This document shows, one piece after another, positions 44,501 through 54,560 of a DNA stretch of 64,000 bases. The stretch's first letter is position 1. Every line of letters starts with the position of its first letter. The DNA lies in contig CM072163.1 in assembly GCA_036850595.1 (NCBI GenBank), positions 3,396,595-3,460,594 on the forward strand. The letters are read 5' to 3'. Origin of the DNA: Rhyacichthys aspro. Lineage: Eukaryota; Chordata; Actinopteri; Gobiiformes; Rhyacichthyidae. A model generated the notes under the pieces. The model had not been told where the DNA came from, ran no database searches, and was given only the letters and a program-made list of their open reading frames with translations. The position numbers and the translations under genes were made by a program.

Positions 44501-47173
44501 GCTGGTTCGAACACGTTAAGACTTGGTTTTCTCACAAAGAAGATATGAATATGCTGTTCATCACTTACGAAGAAATGATTCAGGTATTTTAGTCCTTCTG
44601 AATACTGAAGATGTGCTGTAACTTGTTTTATTGTAAGATTATATTGTGAGTGAGTCAAAATAACACTTTAATTTGAATTTGAATACACAGTTTTGCTTAA
44701 ACGATAGTAAATTTAAGTGGATTTTGTTTCTAAATTTCTAAAATGAACCTGGTGATACCACATACTCGAGCGACCCTGAGTTTAATCAAGGCAAAAAAGG
44801 CCAAAAAAGCATCTGAAAATACAAAAAAACTCATCATGTGACTTATTTCCACTGGATTCATTCATAAATAACAGTATGTCCCTGCAGGGCTACCGTAGGT
44901 GCTCACTGTGGAATAGATTAAAGAATAATAAGAATATAAGAATATAATAAATATAAGAAAATAAATATAAGTACATTTTGACTTTATAAATAAATGAAAA
45001 GCAATGTTAAACAATGAAAATTAATTGAATGAAAGAATACATTTCAAACTTTTAAAGCAGGCTATAAACTTTACTTACTTATTTTAATTTAAATGCCTTT
45101 TTTATTGTTCAATGTGTTTTGTTTCGATCAAAAACGTGGCGTGTTTTTTTCTTCAGTATTTGTAAATAAATACAGTGTAGTATAATATTACAGACATTTT
45201 GATTTATATGGTTATTTAACTCTCATTTGCACAATTAACCAACCAATATTTTTCATTCAATCGTATTCTTAAATCATTTTTATGTCAAAATAATCCACAT
45301 TTACACTGTGCAAACCTCGAGTGGAATCATTGTGATAACTGTAATAACCCTTACCCTCTGTCCCGTGTCGCGTTTAGGATCTACATTCGTCCGTGAAGAG
45401 GATCGCAGGGTTTTTAGGTAAAGATCTGACTCGGGAGCAGCTGGACAGTGTCGTGAAGCACAGCACGTTTAAAAACATGAGGAAGATCCCTCAGGCCAAC
45501 TACGAACAGGTCCCGGGAGAGCTGCTCAACCATCATCAGGGAAGCTTCATGAGAAAAGGTACGAGTTTTAACGATTTAAGCTGTAGATCATATCGTCCAA
45601 ATCCTTTTCAAAGAATCGTTTGAGGAAATGAGGGCTTGACATGAGTGTTTTTAATCCACGGTGTCGCCATCTACAAATCTTTTGGCGGAGCGTCAAGACT
45701 GCTCCTAAATGTTTTATATTTTTAAACTATAAATGCTCAGATTATACTTGTACTTTGAAGTGTTTTGGATGTTGTTGTATGTTAAAAACTAAAGTCATCC
45801 GCTCTTTCTTTGAACCACATTCCATCTCAGTGGTTGTTCTATCCATTATATATTCACTTCAATTCATTTTTCTTTTATATAGCCAAGTAATTCCCTCAAA
45901 GGCTTTACAAAAAGGGCAGCCAGGTGTGCTCTTTGTTCATTGATCTAGTTATACTGACCTTGCCAAGTATACTAAGCCTAATTAATAGCGCCAAAGAGTA
46001 GCAACAGGCGTAAATAGTAACTTCAGCTCAACTCTTATTGGTCTTTTTCTCACTTGAGTGAATAAGAAGCTTGTTTATATAAAATGTCTGCCAAGTATTA
46101 CAGTCAAAAGCAACAATTACACGGAGCAGTTTTCCTCCCAGGATTGTGTTTCTAAGCTTTAAATTGGCTGATACTTAGTGAAGTAGATATGAAACATTGG
46201 CTTGTATGGAAGAAGTCAATACAGCAGATGATTAGCCTTTAAACCACACGTGTCAAACTCAAGGCCCGCGGGCAAAATGCGGCCCTTTGCAATGTTTTCT
46301 GTGGCCTTTTAATACATTTAGAAGGTGATATTTTTGGCTCTAGGTTTTATCTTCTATGTTTTAGATGGATTTGATATTTGATACAAAGATAAGAAACCTA
46401 AAATCTGTTCAAATCCAACTAAAACCTGTCCAAATTTGACTAAAACCTGTCCAAATTTGTCTAAAATCTGTTCAAATCCAACTAAAACCTGTTCAAATTT
46501 GACTAAAACCTGTCCAAATCCAACTAAAACCTGTGCAAATCCAACTAAAACCTGTCCAAATCTGTCTAAAATCTGTCCAAATCCAACTAAAATCTGTCCA
46601 AATCTGTCTAAAATCTGTCCAAATCCAACTAAAACCTGTTCAAATCTGTCTAAAATCTGTTCAAATCCAACTAAAACCTGTTCAAATCTGACTAAAACCT
46701 GTCCAAATCTGACTACAACCTGTCCAAATCTAAAATCTGCCAAATCTGTCTAAATCTGTTCAAATCCAACTAAAACCTGTTAAAATCTCACATCTCAAAA
46801 TCAAATTTAACAAAAGCTTCCACATGCCACCATCTTCAGCTCTTGGAAGTATCCGTGGCCCCTCACCACTTTGAGTTTGACACCACTGATTTAAACTATT
46901 GCTACTATTACTTTTTGCAGAATAAACCGTGTAAACCTCTGCTATTATTCTATACATGAGCTAACAAAAAGACCTTTACATGGAGTTAAAACTAACACTG
47001 AGACTTATACTCACTGCGTCTTTTTTCCTTTTTATATTTGTGCATCAGGAACTATTGGTGATTGGAAAAACCACTTCACGGTGGCACAAAACGAACAATT
47101 TGATGAAGTCTTCCAACGAGAAATGAAGGACTTCCCTGTGTCCTTCATCTGGGACATTAGGGACATCTCTTGA
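41408..47173 (+). CDS. cytosolic sulfotransferase, SULT3-like (gene-level entry, six coding exons)
   Basis: Transfers sulfonate from PAPS to hydroxyl or amine groups of small molecules in the cytosol. Coding exons 41408-41561, 42793-43010, 44280-44406, 44489-44583, 45378-45558 and 47049-47173 total 900 nt, 299 residues, the standard family length. Visible parts: the 5'-phosphosulfate loop TFPKSGTIW (47-55), catalytic H108, the 3'-phosphate site YVARNPKD with R130 and S138, RKGTIGDWKNHFT (257-269), and the KxxxTVxxxE dimer motif at 265-274. The usual TYPKSGTTW is TFPKSGTIW and the usual KTHLP around the histidine is VSHLQ. Position between zup1 and rwdd1 matches mammalian Sult3a as I recall it, hence SULT3-like; the exact teleost paralogue is not determined. 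A sequence upstream of ATG 41408 stays open but precedes the acceptor. Confidence 0.93.
42793..43010 (+). CDS. sulfotransferase coding exon 2 (catalytic histidine)
   Basis: 218 nt; acceptor TTGCGTTCAG, donor GTCTGT (weak). It encodes GTIWMQQILLLLEAKGDVES, the family motif LVPWIE, and SPRFRVSHLQHHLMP with H108. Confidence 0.93.
44280..44406 (+). CDS. sulfotransferase coding exon 3 (PAPS 3'-phosphate site)
   Basis: 127 nt; acceptor GTGTTTCAG, donor GTGAGT. It encodes VIYVARNPKDVLVSFFYFHK and FDDFFEKFMRGD. Confidence 0.96.
44489..44583 (+). CDS. sulfotransferase coding exon 4
   Basis: 95 nt; acceptor TGTGGCAG, donor GTATTT. It encodes VFGGSWFEHVKTWFSHKEDM and LFITYEEMIQ, the conserved YEE motif. 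Confidence 0.95.
45378..45558 (+). CDS. sulfotransferase coding exon 5
   Basis: 181 nt; acceptor CGCGTTTAG, donor GTACGA. It encodes VKRIAGFLGKDLTREQLDSV, then STFKNMRKIPQANYEQ and FMRK. Confidence 0.95.
45850..45915. repeat. dispersed TTTATATAGCCAAG / GGCTTTACA repeat
   Basis: A copy of the teleost interspersed repeat also seen at about 31597 and 38055, in sulfotransferase intron 5. Confidence 0.45.
46245..46888. mobile_element. hAT-like nonautonomous element with 21-bp array (most complete copy)
   Basis: Left terminus CACACGTGTCAAACTCAAGG; right terminus, reverse-complemented, CAGTGGTGTCAAACTCAAAG. Flanks CTTTAAAC (46237-46244) and ATTTAAAC (46889-46896) match 7/8 and fit nnnTAnnn. The interior begins with one unit in one orientation (TTTTAGATGGATTTG), then about 17-18 units of CAAATCCAACTAAAACCTGTC type in the other. 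It sits in sulfotransferase intron 5. Frames of 105-129 codons within it are artefacts. Confidence 0.9.
47049..47173 (+). CDS. sulfotransferase coding exon 6 (C-terminus)
   Basis: 125 nt ending with TGA at 47171-47173; acceptor GTGCATCAG. It encodes GTIGDWKNHFTVAQNEQFDE and a C-terminus ending FIWDIRDIS. Confidence 0.96.
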
Positions 47174-47202
47174 CCTCTTCAGCAGAGCGGCCCGGGACAA
47201 AA

Positions 47203-47208
47203 AATAAA
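47203..47208 (+). terminator. sulfotransferase polyadenylation signal
   Basis: AATAAA only 30 nt after the stop, implying a very short 3'UTR unless a later signal is used. Confidence 0.65.
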
Positions 47209-47214
47209 CTGATG

Positions 47215-48085
47215 GAGAAGAGACTCGAGGATGCAGCTTGGACACTGCTGCAGAAAAACATACAGTAACTTCTCTCGTTTGCAGTGGATTTGCCAAAACC
47301 AGCGTCGGCATAATTTACTGCTCCCTTTATCTTTTAACAAAATATGGACACTGCCAAATAGTGAGCTCATAAACTGTGTAGCATTTATTAACCCCATGTG
47401 TTTATTATTACCTAATAAGACAGCCCAGTTTCAATAACACCAGTACGGTTTTTATCGAAGTATGTCTCACTCTGTACAAAGTGACACATGTATTTTGTAG
47501 TTTCACAGTTACTTTATCACTTAGTGCACATGTGTGAATGTAAAGAATTTAAACTCTGGTTGAACTTTGAGTCAGAAATGACCAGCTGCAGTGTGTTTTT
47601 TATGAAATCTAATCGTCCCACTCCACAACTTATAGACTTACAGACGGATTTCCTAACAGGAGGTGTAATGTTTGTATGACTAAATGTTTAAATAACCCTC
47701 TCTCTCAACCTAAAGAGCGGTTTAAGGGCTTGAGAAATGCATTGCCACTAATCATGAGTGTTGTAGTCGAGACGGCGTTAACTGAGACCAAGGTGTACGC
47801 TTTATCTTCAGTTTTAGACCAAGTCCAGACTCATGGTAAAGTAAAAATCAAGACAAGATGTGGTCTTGGAGATTCTTGATTTAAAATCCCATGATCTCTA
47901 TGTCCCAAATCAAGACAAGACGGAGTAAAAAAAAAAAAAAAAGAGCTTGATTCTGACAAAAAGTGACACGTCCAAGAAGTAAACTTTGGTTTGAATACTA
48001 AAATCCCTTTTTGTTGACTACTTCTTTTGTATAATATATGTACTATGTAAATATTTGTGAGTAATGTAACAACATGACTACAATA
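47215..48085. other. intergenic between convergent genes
   Basis: AT-rich DNA with an A-tract near 47928-47944. No coding signal. Confidence 0.5.
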
Positions 48086-48089
48086 ACAT

Positions 48090-48360
48090 CTACTCATTCA
48101 TTTCTTTTCTACCGTTTACCTTGGATCGAAGGTGGCTGGAGCCTTTCTCAGCTGTTTTGAGGATTTAATGTTGGGTTTACCCCTGGACAATTGTAAGTTA
48201 ATTGCAGGGTTTACACTTTCACGCTCTCGTTCAATAGATTTCACCTTTAAATCCTTGTCTTTGGACGGTGGGAGTGTCCAGAGATAATCTACAGTAGCAC
48301 AAAAAGGACATACAGGCTCCACTCTGAACCTTGTCACAATGAGGCAGTGAGAATTTGTGA
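48090..48360. repeat. widespread teleost interspersed repeat, copy 1
   Basis: Reads TTCTTTTCTACCGTTTACC, GGTGGCTGGAGCCT, CCCCTGGACAATTG, then TTGGACGGTGGGAGTG and CAGGCTCCACTCTGAACC with GAGGCAGTGAG. This order is that of the common fish repeat beginning CATTTTCTACCGCTTATC. Other copies are at about 52560 and 56955. The class is not assigned. Confidence 0.6.
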
Positions 48361-48903
48361 ATGTAAATATTATTCTCCATATTGCAAACAACCGCTGGTC
48401 ATTCTGTTATTGCAGAATTCATCAGAGTTACTGTGTATTTTCTGGAATAAAGGACTGAATATACATAACTAATAAACTGAGGGAAGTAATTTACAGTTCT
48501 GCTTTCATAAAGCTGCTTGGTCTTTAGTATTGGATCGGTGAATTTTTGTTTGAATGAACTAGACGCTTTTTTGTCAGAAAAAAAAGGTAAAATAAAAGTC
48601 AGAAAAAGGACTCTGGTAAACCATTATATGAATGAGTTGTCTTAAGATGAATTAAGAGGTGAATTAGGATTTTTCTTTGTTTTTTTCTTTGTTTTTGGTT
48701 GTTTTTTTCATGTTAAATGTCCTTTTTGTTTTAATTGCAATTATCTACTACAAGCCAAGATGAAGAGAATGGCTTGAAATCAGTGTTCTTCTGAATTATA
48801 AAAGCCTTTTAGAGCAATGGGAGAAAAGACAAACCCTCAGCAGTGAATTTAATTGAGCAAACTCTCTTTGATAAATTAATTAACTTTTCACAGTTGCGTT
48901 TTA

Positions 48904-48917
48904 CTGCCCTCTTCTGG
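48904..48917 (-). promoter_or_regulatory. CTCF-like motif
   Basis: On the minus strand CCAGAAGAGGGCAG, one mismatch from CCASYAGRGGGCRS. It lies just downstream of rwdd1, facing the plus-strand motif at 24822. Confidence 0.45.
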
Positions 48918-48926
48918 TCAATCGTA

Positions 48927-48932
48927 TTTATT
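48927..48932 (-). terminator. rwdd1: rwdd1 polyadenylation signal
   Basis: AATAAA on the minus strand, about 220 nt after the rwdd1 stop codon. Confidence 0.6.
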
Positions 48933-49150
48933 GTGACATAAAGAGTAACATGACCACTTCAGCCAGGTTCCACTTGTATCTGTTAAATTTAATCTGACAT
49001 TTTGATACAAATAAAAAGGTGATTATGTGTTGCATGTCTTTATGATTTGAAGCGTCGGTTTCCATCTGCTGCAGAGTCTTTACAAAATAAGTGCAGCTTG
49101 ACTGAACGGTTCTCCACAGAGTCCTCTCCTGTTAGTCCTCAGGCTTCGCT

Positions 49151-49263
49151 TTAGTCCTCATCGCTGCCCATCTCTAAAGGATCAAAGTCTGGGTCGTCTT
49201 CGTCCAAATCCAGATCCTCGATGTCCTGGAACAACGACTCGTCCACTTCAACGTTGTTTCCAG
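49151..49263 (-). CDS. rwdd1: rwdd1 coding exon 7 (acidic C-terminus)
   Basis: 113 nt including the TAA at 49151-49153; acceptor CTCTGCAG; encodes AGNNVEVDESLFQDIEDLDL and an acidic tail. Confidence 0.95.
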
Positions 49264-51388
49264 CTGCAGAGAAACAAATGAAATGAGATACAATTAAATC
49301 CCACTGCTTGAAGAGGACACTAGACTTTTAGGTTTTCCTTCTACACTTTGGTCGGCTAATGTTGTTTTAAATGTGCGATTAATATTCCTGGTGTTTCCGT
49401 TGCAAATATTACATTTTATCCAAGAAATGGATCATAAGATGTTATTAAGATGTTAAAATAGATTCTTTTTTAGATTATTTTCATGACAGTTTCAGATGGA
49501 CTAAAGGCACAAAGCTGTTTACCGTCTTCAAGAAACTGGATGTCTGATGTGTCGAGGTTGTGGTCTGTTTCAAACAGCTGTTTACCTGGAGATAAAAAAC
49601 AACATACATCACTTTCCAATCCATATACAGGACCTGACAGAGACGTTTGTACAAGGCTGAGTCATTAGTTGGCATTATTTTAACAAAGTGCTATTTTACC
49701 AGTGAGTTTGTTTTTTCCCGTCTGTTCTTCCTCTTTCTGTTTTTTCTTCCTGAGTTCATTCATCTCCTGCTCAAACTTGGCTTTCCAGGCCAAAAAGTTC
49801 TCAATGGTGACCACTGTGCCCTGGAACGCTACCTGTCACACAAACAGAGGCAGGGTGTATGAAAAAAAAGATTGCAAATGATCCATTTCGATTCACTCAA
49901 AGCGTCAAAAAAAATAAAAAAAGTCATCCTGCTCTGTCCTTATTCGAAGAGGCAGTCTGGTATAGTAAAAACTTTGTGAATTTTACTATTTTAATTTGTT
50001 TATTTATGTTGCTACCTTTTCTGCTTCCTCTGCCTCCTTCTCTTTCCGTCGTTTCTCTTCCTCTCGTCTGTTTTTTATGGCATCCACAATTTCGTTGAGT
50101 TTCTCCTGGACAGCTGTGACTAATGTGAAAATCATGACCATGCCTAAGTTTTCTTCTGCCTGAGGAAGAAACAGACATTTAATTAACAAACACAGGTAAA
50201 AGACAGAAATATTTATTACAAATATTTAAAAAAAATAAGGTTAAAACATTATTTGAAGTAAATATTTTGATTCCTGGTTGAGACTTTTGAGAAACGTTTT
50301 GTTACATTTTGTTATGAGTATTATAAATGAACATACTTGTTGCTGCAGTAAAGTGAGAATTTCCTCCACGTCGCTGTCTTCAAGGTTTTCCTGTGACTGA
50401 ATCTCCCAAAGTGGAGGCTCATCTGGATATTTCTCTACATACGTGAACTTTAACATGGTTTCAACCACTGTGAACGCAATACAACATATTATCACCTTTA
50501 CTATCTTTACACACAGTGAAAAAGATCTAAAATGTCAGAGAAAAATTGCACATTAAAGACACGTACTTTCTCCGTTCTCTCCTGCGTCTGATGTGACAGT
50601 GATGGTGAAGCTTGTGGGCTCGTCTGAAAGCACTGAAAAGAGACACACTTAGGTTAGCCTTATTGTTATACATGAATTGACAGTCATAACATAGAAAGAC
50701 ATTCAACAAGATTTGCTGACATAATGCACTCCATAACGACAAATGAATTAATGATTTTTGCATATGTTGTATCCCCAGAGTTACATTATAATCTATGTAA
50801 CAGGAAAAGCAGCTGGGTGATTGCAAAGAGCGTTGCTTATTTCTGAAGAAGTCAAAGTGTACATTCTATGCGACCGAATCAAATGATGCACGGTTTGGAA
50901 AACACTGCATTGAAGGATAAAGAGACTCTAAAATCACAGCTAAAACAGGGCAAAACGAAGAATTTCCCTGTGAGGCGACCAGACTCCACTTACAATAAGA
51001 TATATGGATGATAGAAACAATGTCTGCCAATTCATAGCTTTATAACTGTGGTCTACATTAGCAAACTAGTGGTATTTCTGCTTACAACAACATTTTCACA
51101 AACCATAACCAAAACCCCCTTCACAGGAAAGAGTTCTTTAAATACAATAACTGAGACGTTATTTTAAGTGACAACATCTTAAACAGTACTTAATTCCCTT
51201 AAACAGAGATTAAACATGCTTATTTATACTTTCTGTACAGTTGTCTCTTGAAACGTCACTGTTAGCTGCCTGATGCTAACTGTTAGCCGGTGAGTTTTTG
51301 AGGTTAAATTCACACCTGTAAAAGAGTCTGGGTAGATGGACTCAATGGCCTCCAGCTCGTTCCTCTGCTCTTCGGCGTAGTCTGTCAT
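49151..51388 (-). CDS. rwdd1: RWD domain-containing protein 1 (gene-level entry, seven exons)
   Basis: RWDD1, also called DFRP2, binds and stabilises the GTPase DRG2. Exons on the minus strand are 51388-51316, 50632-50567, 50467-50337, 50159-50016, 49832-49700, 49585-49523 and 49263-49151; 723 nt, 240 residues (human about 243). The N-terminal RWD domain (about 1-115) includes MTDYAEEQRNELEAIESIYP and the hallmark EKYPDEPPLWEI. A charged helical middle (REEEKRRKEKEAEEAEK) follows, then the conserved FQGTVVTIENFLAWKAKF and an acidic tail ending GSDED. All junctions are GT-AG and in phase. It converges on the sulfotransferase, with about 2 kb between the stop codons. Confidence 0.97.
49523..49585 (-). 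CDS. rwdd1: rwdd1 coding exon 6
   Basis: 63 nt; acceptor TATCTCCAG, donor GTAAAC; encodes KQLFETDHNLDTSDIQFLED. Confidence 0.95.
49700..49832 (-). CDS. rwdd1: rwdd1 coding exon 5
   Basis: 133 nt; acceptor GTGTGACAG, donor GTAAAA; encodes VAFQGTVVTIENFLAWKAKF and a Lys/Glu-rich helix. Confidence 0.96.
50016..50159 (-). CDS. rwdd1: rwdd1 coding exon 4
   Basis: 144 nt, phase 0 both ends; acceptor CTTCCTCAG; encodes AEENLGMVMIFTLVTAVQEK and the charged helix ending EAEK. Confidence 0.97.
50337..50467 (-). CDS. rwdd1: rwdd1 coding exon 3
   Basis: 131 nt; acceptor GTTCACAG, donor GTATGT; encodes LKFTYVEKYPDEPPLWEIQS and LEDSDVEEILTLLQQQ. Confidence 0.95.
50567..50632 (-). CDS. rwdd1: rwdd1 coding exon 2
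   Basis: 66 nt; acceptor CTTTTCAG, donor GTACGT; encodes VLSDEPTSFTITVTSDAGEN then GE. Confidence 0.95.
51316..51388 (-). CDS. rwdd1: rwdd1 coding exon 1
   Basis: 73 nt from the ATG at 51388; encodes MTDYAEEQRNELEAIESIYP then DSFT; donor GTGTGA. Confidence 0.96.
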
Positions 51389-51540
51389 TTTTGTGTGTTT
51401 TCAGGTTATCTGGGAGGTAGAAAAAACATCACGCCTCAATGAAGCTAACACTCATGGCAGAAAGGCTGCGTGTGCCTCTGGACCGAAGCATCGATGCTAT
51501 CGGTAACGTCTAGTTTGGTCTGTCGCCGGTAAAATCAATC
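51389..51540 (-). promoter_or_regulatory. rwdd1: rwdd1 5'UTR and promoter region
   Basis: Somewhat GC-richer DNA directly upstream of the ATG. No TATA box seen; the start site is not placed. Confidence 0.4.
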
Positions 51541-51544
51541 ATAC

Positions 51545-52550
51545 TTTTGCCAAAACATGTCATTTACCCATCAACAGTGTAAACAAGAGTACACGAGTAT
51601 ATATTTGTATGTATTCAAACGCAGTAAAAAGCTACTGACCAATTATTACGACGGTTTTATACAAGTATCTACTAGTTTTGTCTGTAAAGGTATAATGCCT
51701 ACAGCGTCGCTTCCTTTAGTGGCCACTAGCGGTACTGCAGCTGAAAAAACAAAAGAAAACAAACATTGGCAACAATTAATAAGACTAAACTTCTACTTCT
51801 ACCACTGCATGAGTGTGTTATATAAAAGGTATTTACATGTTTTTTTTAAATTTATCATATGACTTTTTAATTTTCTTTCTTATTCACACAAATCTAGAAT
51901 TTAGCCTTCCTCAGTACTATTTTCTAATAATCTAGTATTGTAGTTTTCTGGGCACCTGTAAAATATTTTTTGCATTTCTCATAGCACTAAATTGTGAACC
52001 TACATGTTACATTATGATGTGACTAGGCTTAGTGCTGCAATTAATTCATATTTTTCATTTTCTGATTAAATAAGCCAGTCAGTTCATACTACTGATGATG
52101 CATATAGGCAAATGCTGCTGCAGTATTCTGTGTTCTCCACCTGAGGGCAGTATGGCTCTGAGAATCTGCCCTCTTCTTCTACGTGCTGTGTGACTGTCCC
52201 TCACCAAAGATCAGTAATAATCTAATAAAGTCCAGCCTGTGAGCTTTTTTCGGTGTGTTTTCCAGGGGTCAGAGCAGATCCATATAAACAGTGTTTTCAC
52301 CTGTGTCTCTGTATGGCTCTGTCCTTCAGAAGCTCTTACACTTCACTGACGCGTTGTCAAGGATGTTCTGTCTGTGCTGACCTGCCACAAACAGACAATT
52401 CCTGTTTCATCATCGGGACAAGGGCTGAAGGAGACAAAAGAGAAGAGGAAAACGACACTACAGGGATGTGGACTGGTAACATACTCTGACAATGTGAGAT
52501 TTTTATTTTAACAAACCTTTAAAGTCTACACAAACAAAGCTCAGCTGAGG
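51545..52550. other. intergenic, no gene recognised
   Basis: AT-rich DNA upstream of rwdd1 containing a CTCF-like motif (see separate entry). Nothing else seen. Confidence 0.5.
52137..52150 (+). promoter_or_regulatory. CTCF-like motif
   Basis: CCACCTGAGGGCAG, one mismatch from CCASYAGRGGGCRS. Confidence 0.4.
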
Positions 52551-52559
52551 TCAGTTCAC

Positions 52560-52770
52560 TTTCATTCATTAATTCATCTTCTACCACTTAGTCTTGTTAG
52601 GGGTCGCGGGTGGCTGGAGTCTATCCCAGCAGCTTTGGGCCTGAGCTGAAGTACAACCTGGACAATTTAGACTGTTTAATTTACCTATACATACATGTCC
52701 CAGACTCTTCACAGAAAGGTAAAGTATCAGCCGACCTTGGGATCGAATAGAGATCATTTTGAGATCTCAC
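52560..52770. repeat. widespread teleost interspersed repeat, copy 2
   Basis: CATTCATTAATTCATCTTCTACC..., GGGGTCGCGGGTGGCTGGAG, TATCCCAGC, CTGGACAATTTAGAC, then TTCACAGAAAGG and GGGATCGAATAGAG, in the same order as copy 1. Confidence 0.65.
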
Positions 52771-52779
52771 TGTGTATTT

Positions 52780-53390
52780 TTGTTGCTTTAAGTTTTTAAA
52801 TTTAACAGGTTCTCAAACTGTAAAAGCACCTAAATCCACCTAGAAGCACATTTTGTGAAGGATATCCAAGTTGGCACGCCAGAAATGTCCCATTTTTAAT
52901 AAAGGCCTATATAATAAACAAGCAAAGTTTTAAACTTTAATGTAACATAATGCAGTTTACAATAGATCTTGTGTTGCATTATAACTGTCTTTTTTAACAG
53001 GAACGCCGTTAAAGCATAAAAAAACAAACACTTAATCAGTATAACCAAGATATTTGCACATATTATATGTATAAATATTATTTTCTGGCCAATTTATGAA
53101 ACTATCCAAGACAAAACAAACATAATGATTCAATATCTCTTTTATTTACTATTACCACTACTAAATTCTAAACCATTTGATGAAATATAAAAGTTGGCTT
53201 TAAGTTAAGACTAGAACTGCTTGTTAACATCTCATATTTACAGTTTGTAAAGCTTCTAGATTTACATGAAAATCTTACCTAAATGTGCTGTTTCATTTTT
53301 GTTGTTTAAAGTCAAATGAAAGAGAACATCGGAGGAATAACAGAAATGATAAATCAGGTTTCCTATACGTTTATCTGAGCTGCATGAATG
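52780..53390. other. intergenic, nothing recognised
   Basis: AT-rich sequence without recognisable features. Confidence 0.5.
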
Positions 53391-53394
53391 TATT

Positions 53395-53740
53395 CTAATG
53401 AAACGTCTGAGGCTTGGACACAGCCATCAGTGTTGTGTGTGATAAGTAGCTGACTGATTGAGATGGGAACGGCAGACGGCCTCTTTTCCAGCGAATGTGG
53501 GAAGTAAATGCACCAATCCCGGCTCTAATGAAGGCTTCGTCCTCTCCTGTCACGCTGACATTGGGAGCGGCCGCTTCACTTTGAAAACTGGACAGCTCTC
53601 CCGGCCCCGAGCACCTCATTCAGATTCATTTATGTGTTAGATGCGTCGTATGTGGAAAAATGCAACGCCATCACAGATAATTGGGCTGACCTTCGTTGTG
53701 ATATAAGTCCACCTTCTGCAGAGATCGACTGTATGTGTTT
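53395..53740. other. candidate conserved noncoding element
   Basis: A GC-richer, non-repetitive 350-bp block (including CCAATCCCGGCTCTAATGAA and TCACGCTGACATTGGGAGCG) in AT-rich DNA. Open frames on both strands are short and domainless. Conservation is inferred from composition only. Confidence 0.3.
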
Positions 53741-54022
53741 GAAGGAAAGACACATCAGGGTTCAAACTCTTTTTTTTATACCACTCACTCAAACTATTTC
53801 TGTTTGTCTGGTGTCCATTTTTGCCAAGGCCGTTAGTAAGATTATAACAGCATGTTGTTTACTCTCTTTTTATAATCTCTGTTTTACTGTTGACAATGTC
53901 TTTAAGTGCTTGACTAAATTAGTAGCAGTAAACTTATAATAAATGATGCAACCAGAGGGAAATTAGTATTTTTTTTAGAGACTTTTACCATAATTATTAA
54001 AGAGAAACTGCTTAACTTTTAG

Positions 54023-54036
54023 CCAGTAGAGGGCAG
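54023..54036 (+). promoter_or_regulatory. CTCF-like motif, exact core
   Basis: CCAGTAGAGGGCAG matches CCASYAGRGGGCRS at every position. Confidence 0.5.
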
Positions 54037-54530
54037 TGTTAGTGAGATCCATCTAAGAACGTCTAAGAACCATCAAAGTGATTTTCAGAATATATATATT
54101 TTTTCGGCTAAAAGTTACACCGTGCTCCTTTAAATTCTCCAGAGTTTGTTTTCAAAACTAGAAATCATGTCTGAGATGAAATATAAAGTGCAATTTCCCA
54201 GAGTTCAATCGCACTTAGCATTTTTTCTTGTGATTTTTATGATATTTTTGGTGTATTCTCGGCACAAATGGCAACAGGTGAATGTTGTGAAGAGCACTCA
54301 TCCACAAATCTACCTTCATCCAGTTTGTGTACTTACTCTCCGCCTTTTATAAACGTACTGCTGCCTCCAATATCCACCATCCAATCACAGCATCCTGAAG
54401 CCATTAGCCAGGTACTATAAAAAAAAAAAAAAAACACATAAAATTACACATAAACTTTAAAAGCAACCCATTATTAAAACGAGGATACAACATGCCTCAA
54501 GTTTTTTGAAAGCTTGTTTGTCGTCGCCTC

Positions 54531-54560
54531 TTGTTGTTGTTGTTGTTGTTGTTGTTGTTG
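54531..54560. repeat. TTG trinucleotide microsatellite
   Basis: About ten TTG units; an A-tract of about 16 lies nearby at 54419-54434. Confidence 0.9.

Noticed and set aside
46354..46753. Frames of 105-129 codons repeating TCSNPTK or VGFEQIL heptads
   Set aside because: Products of the 21-bp array in the hAT-like element at 46245-46888.
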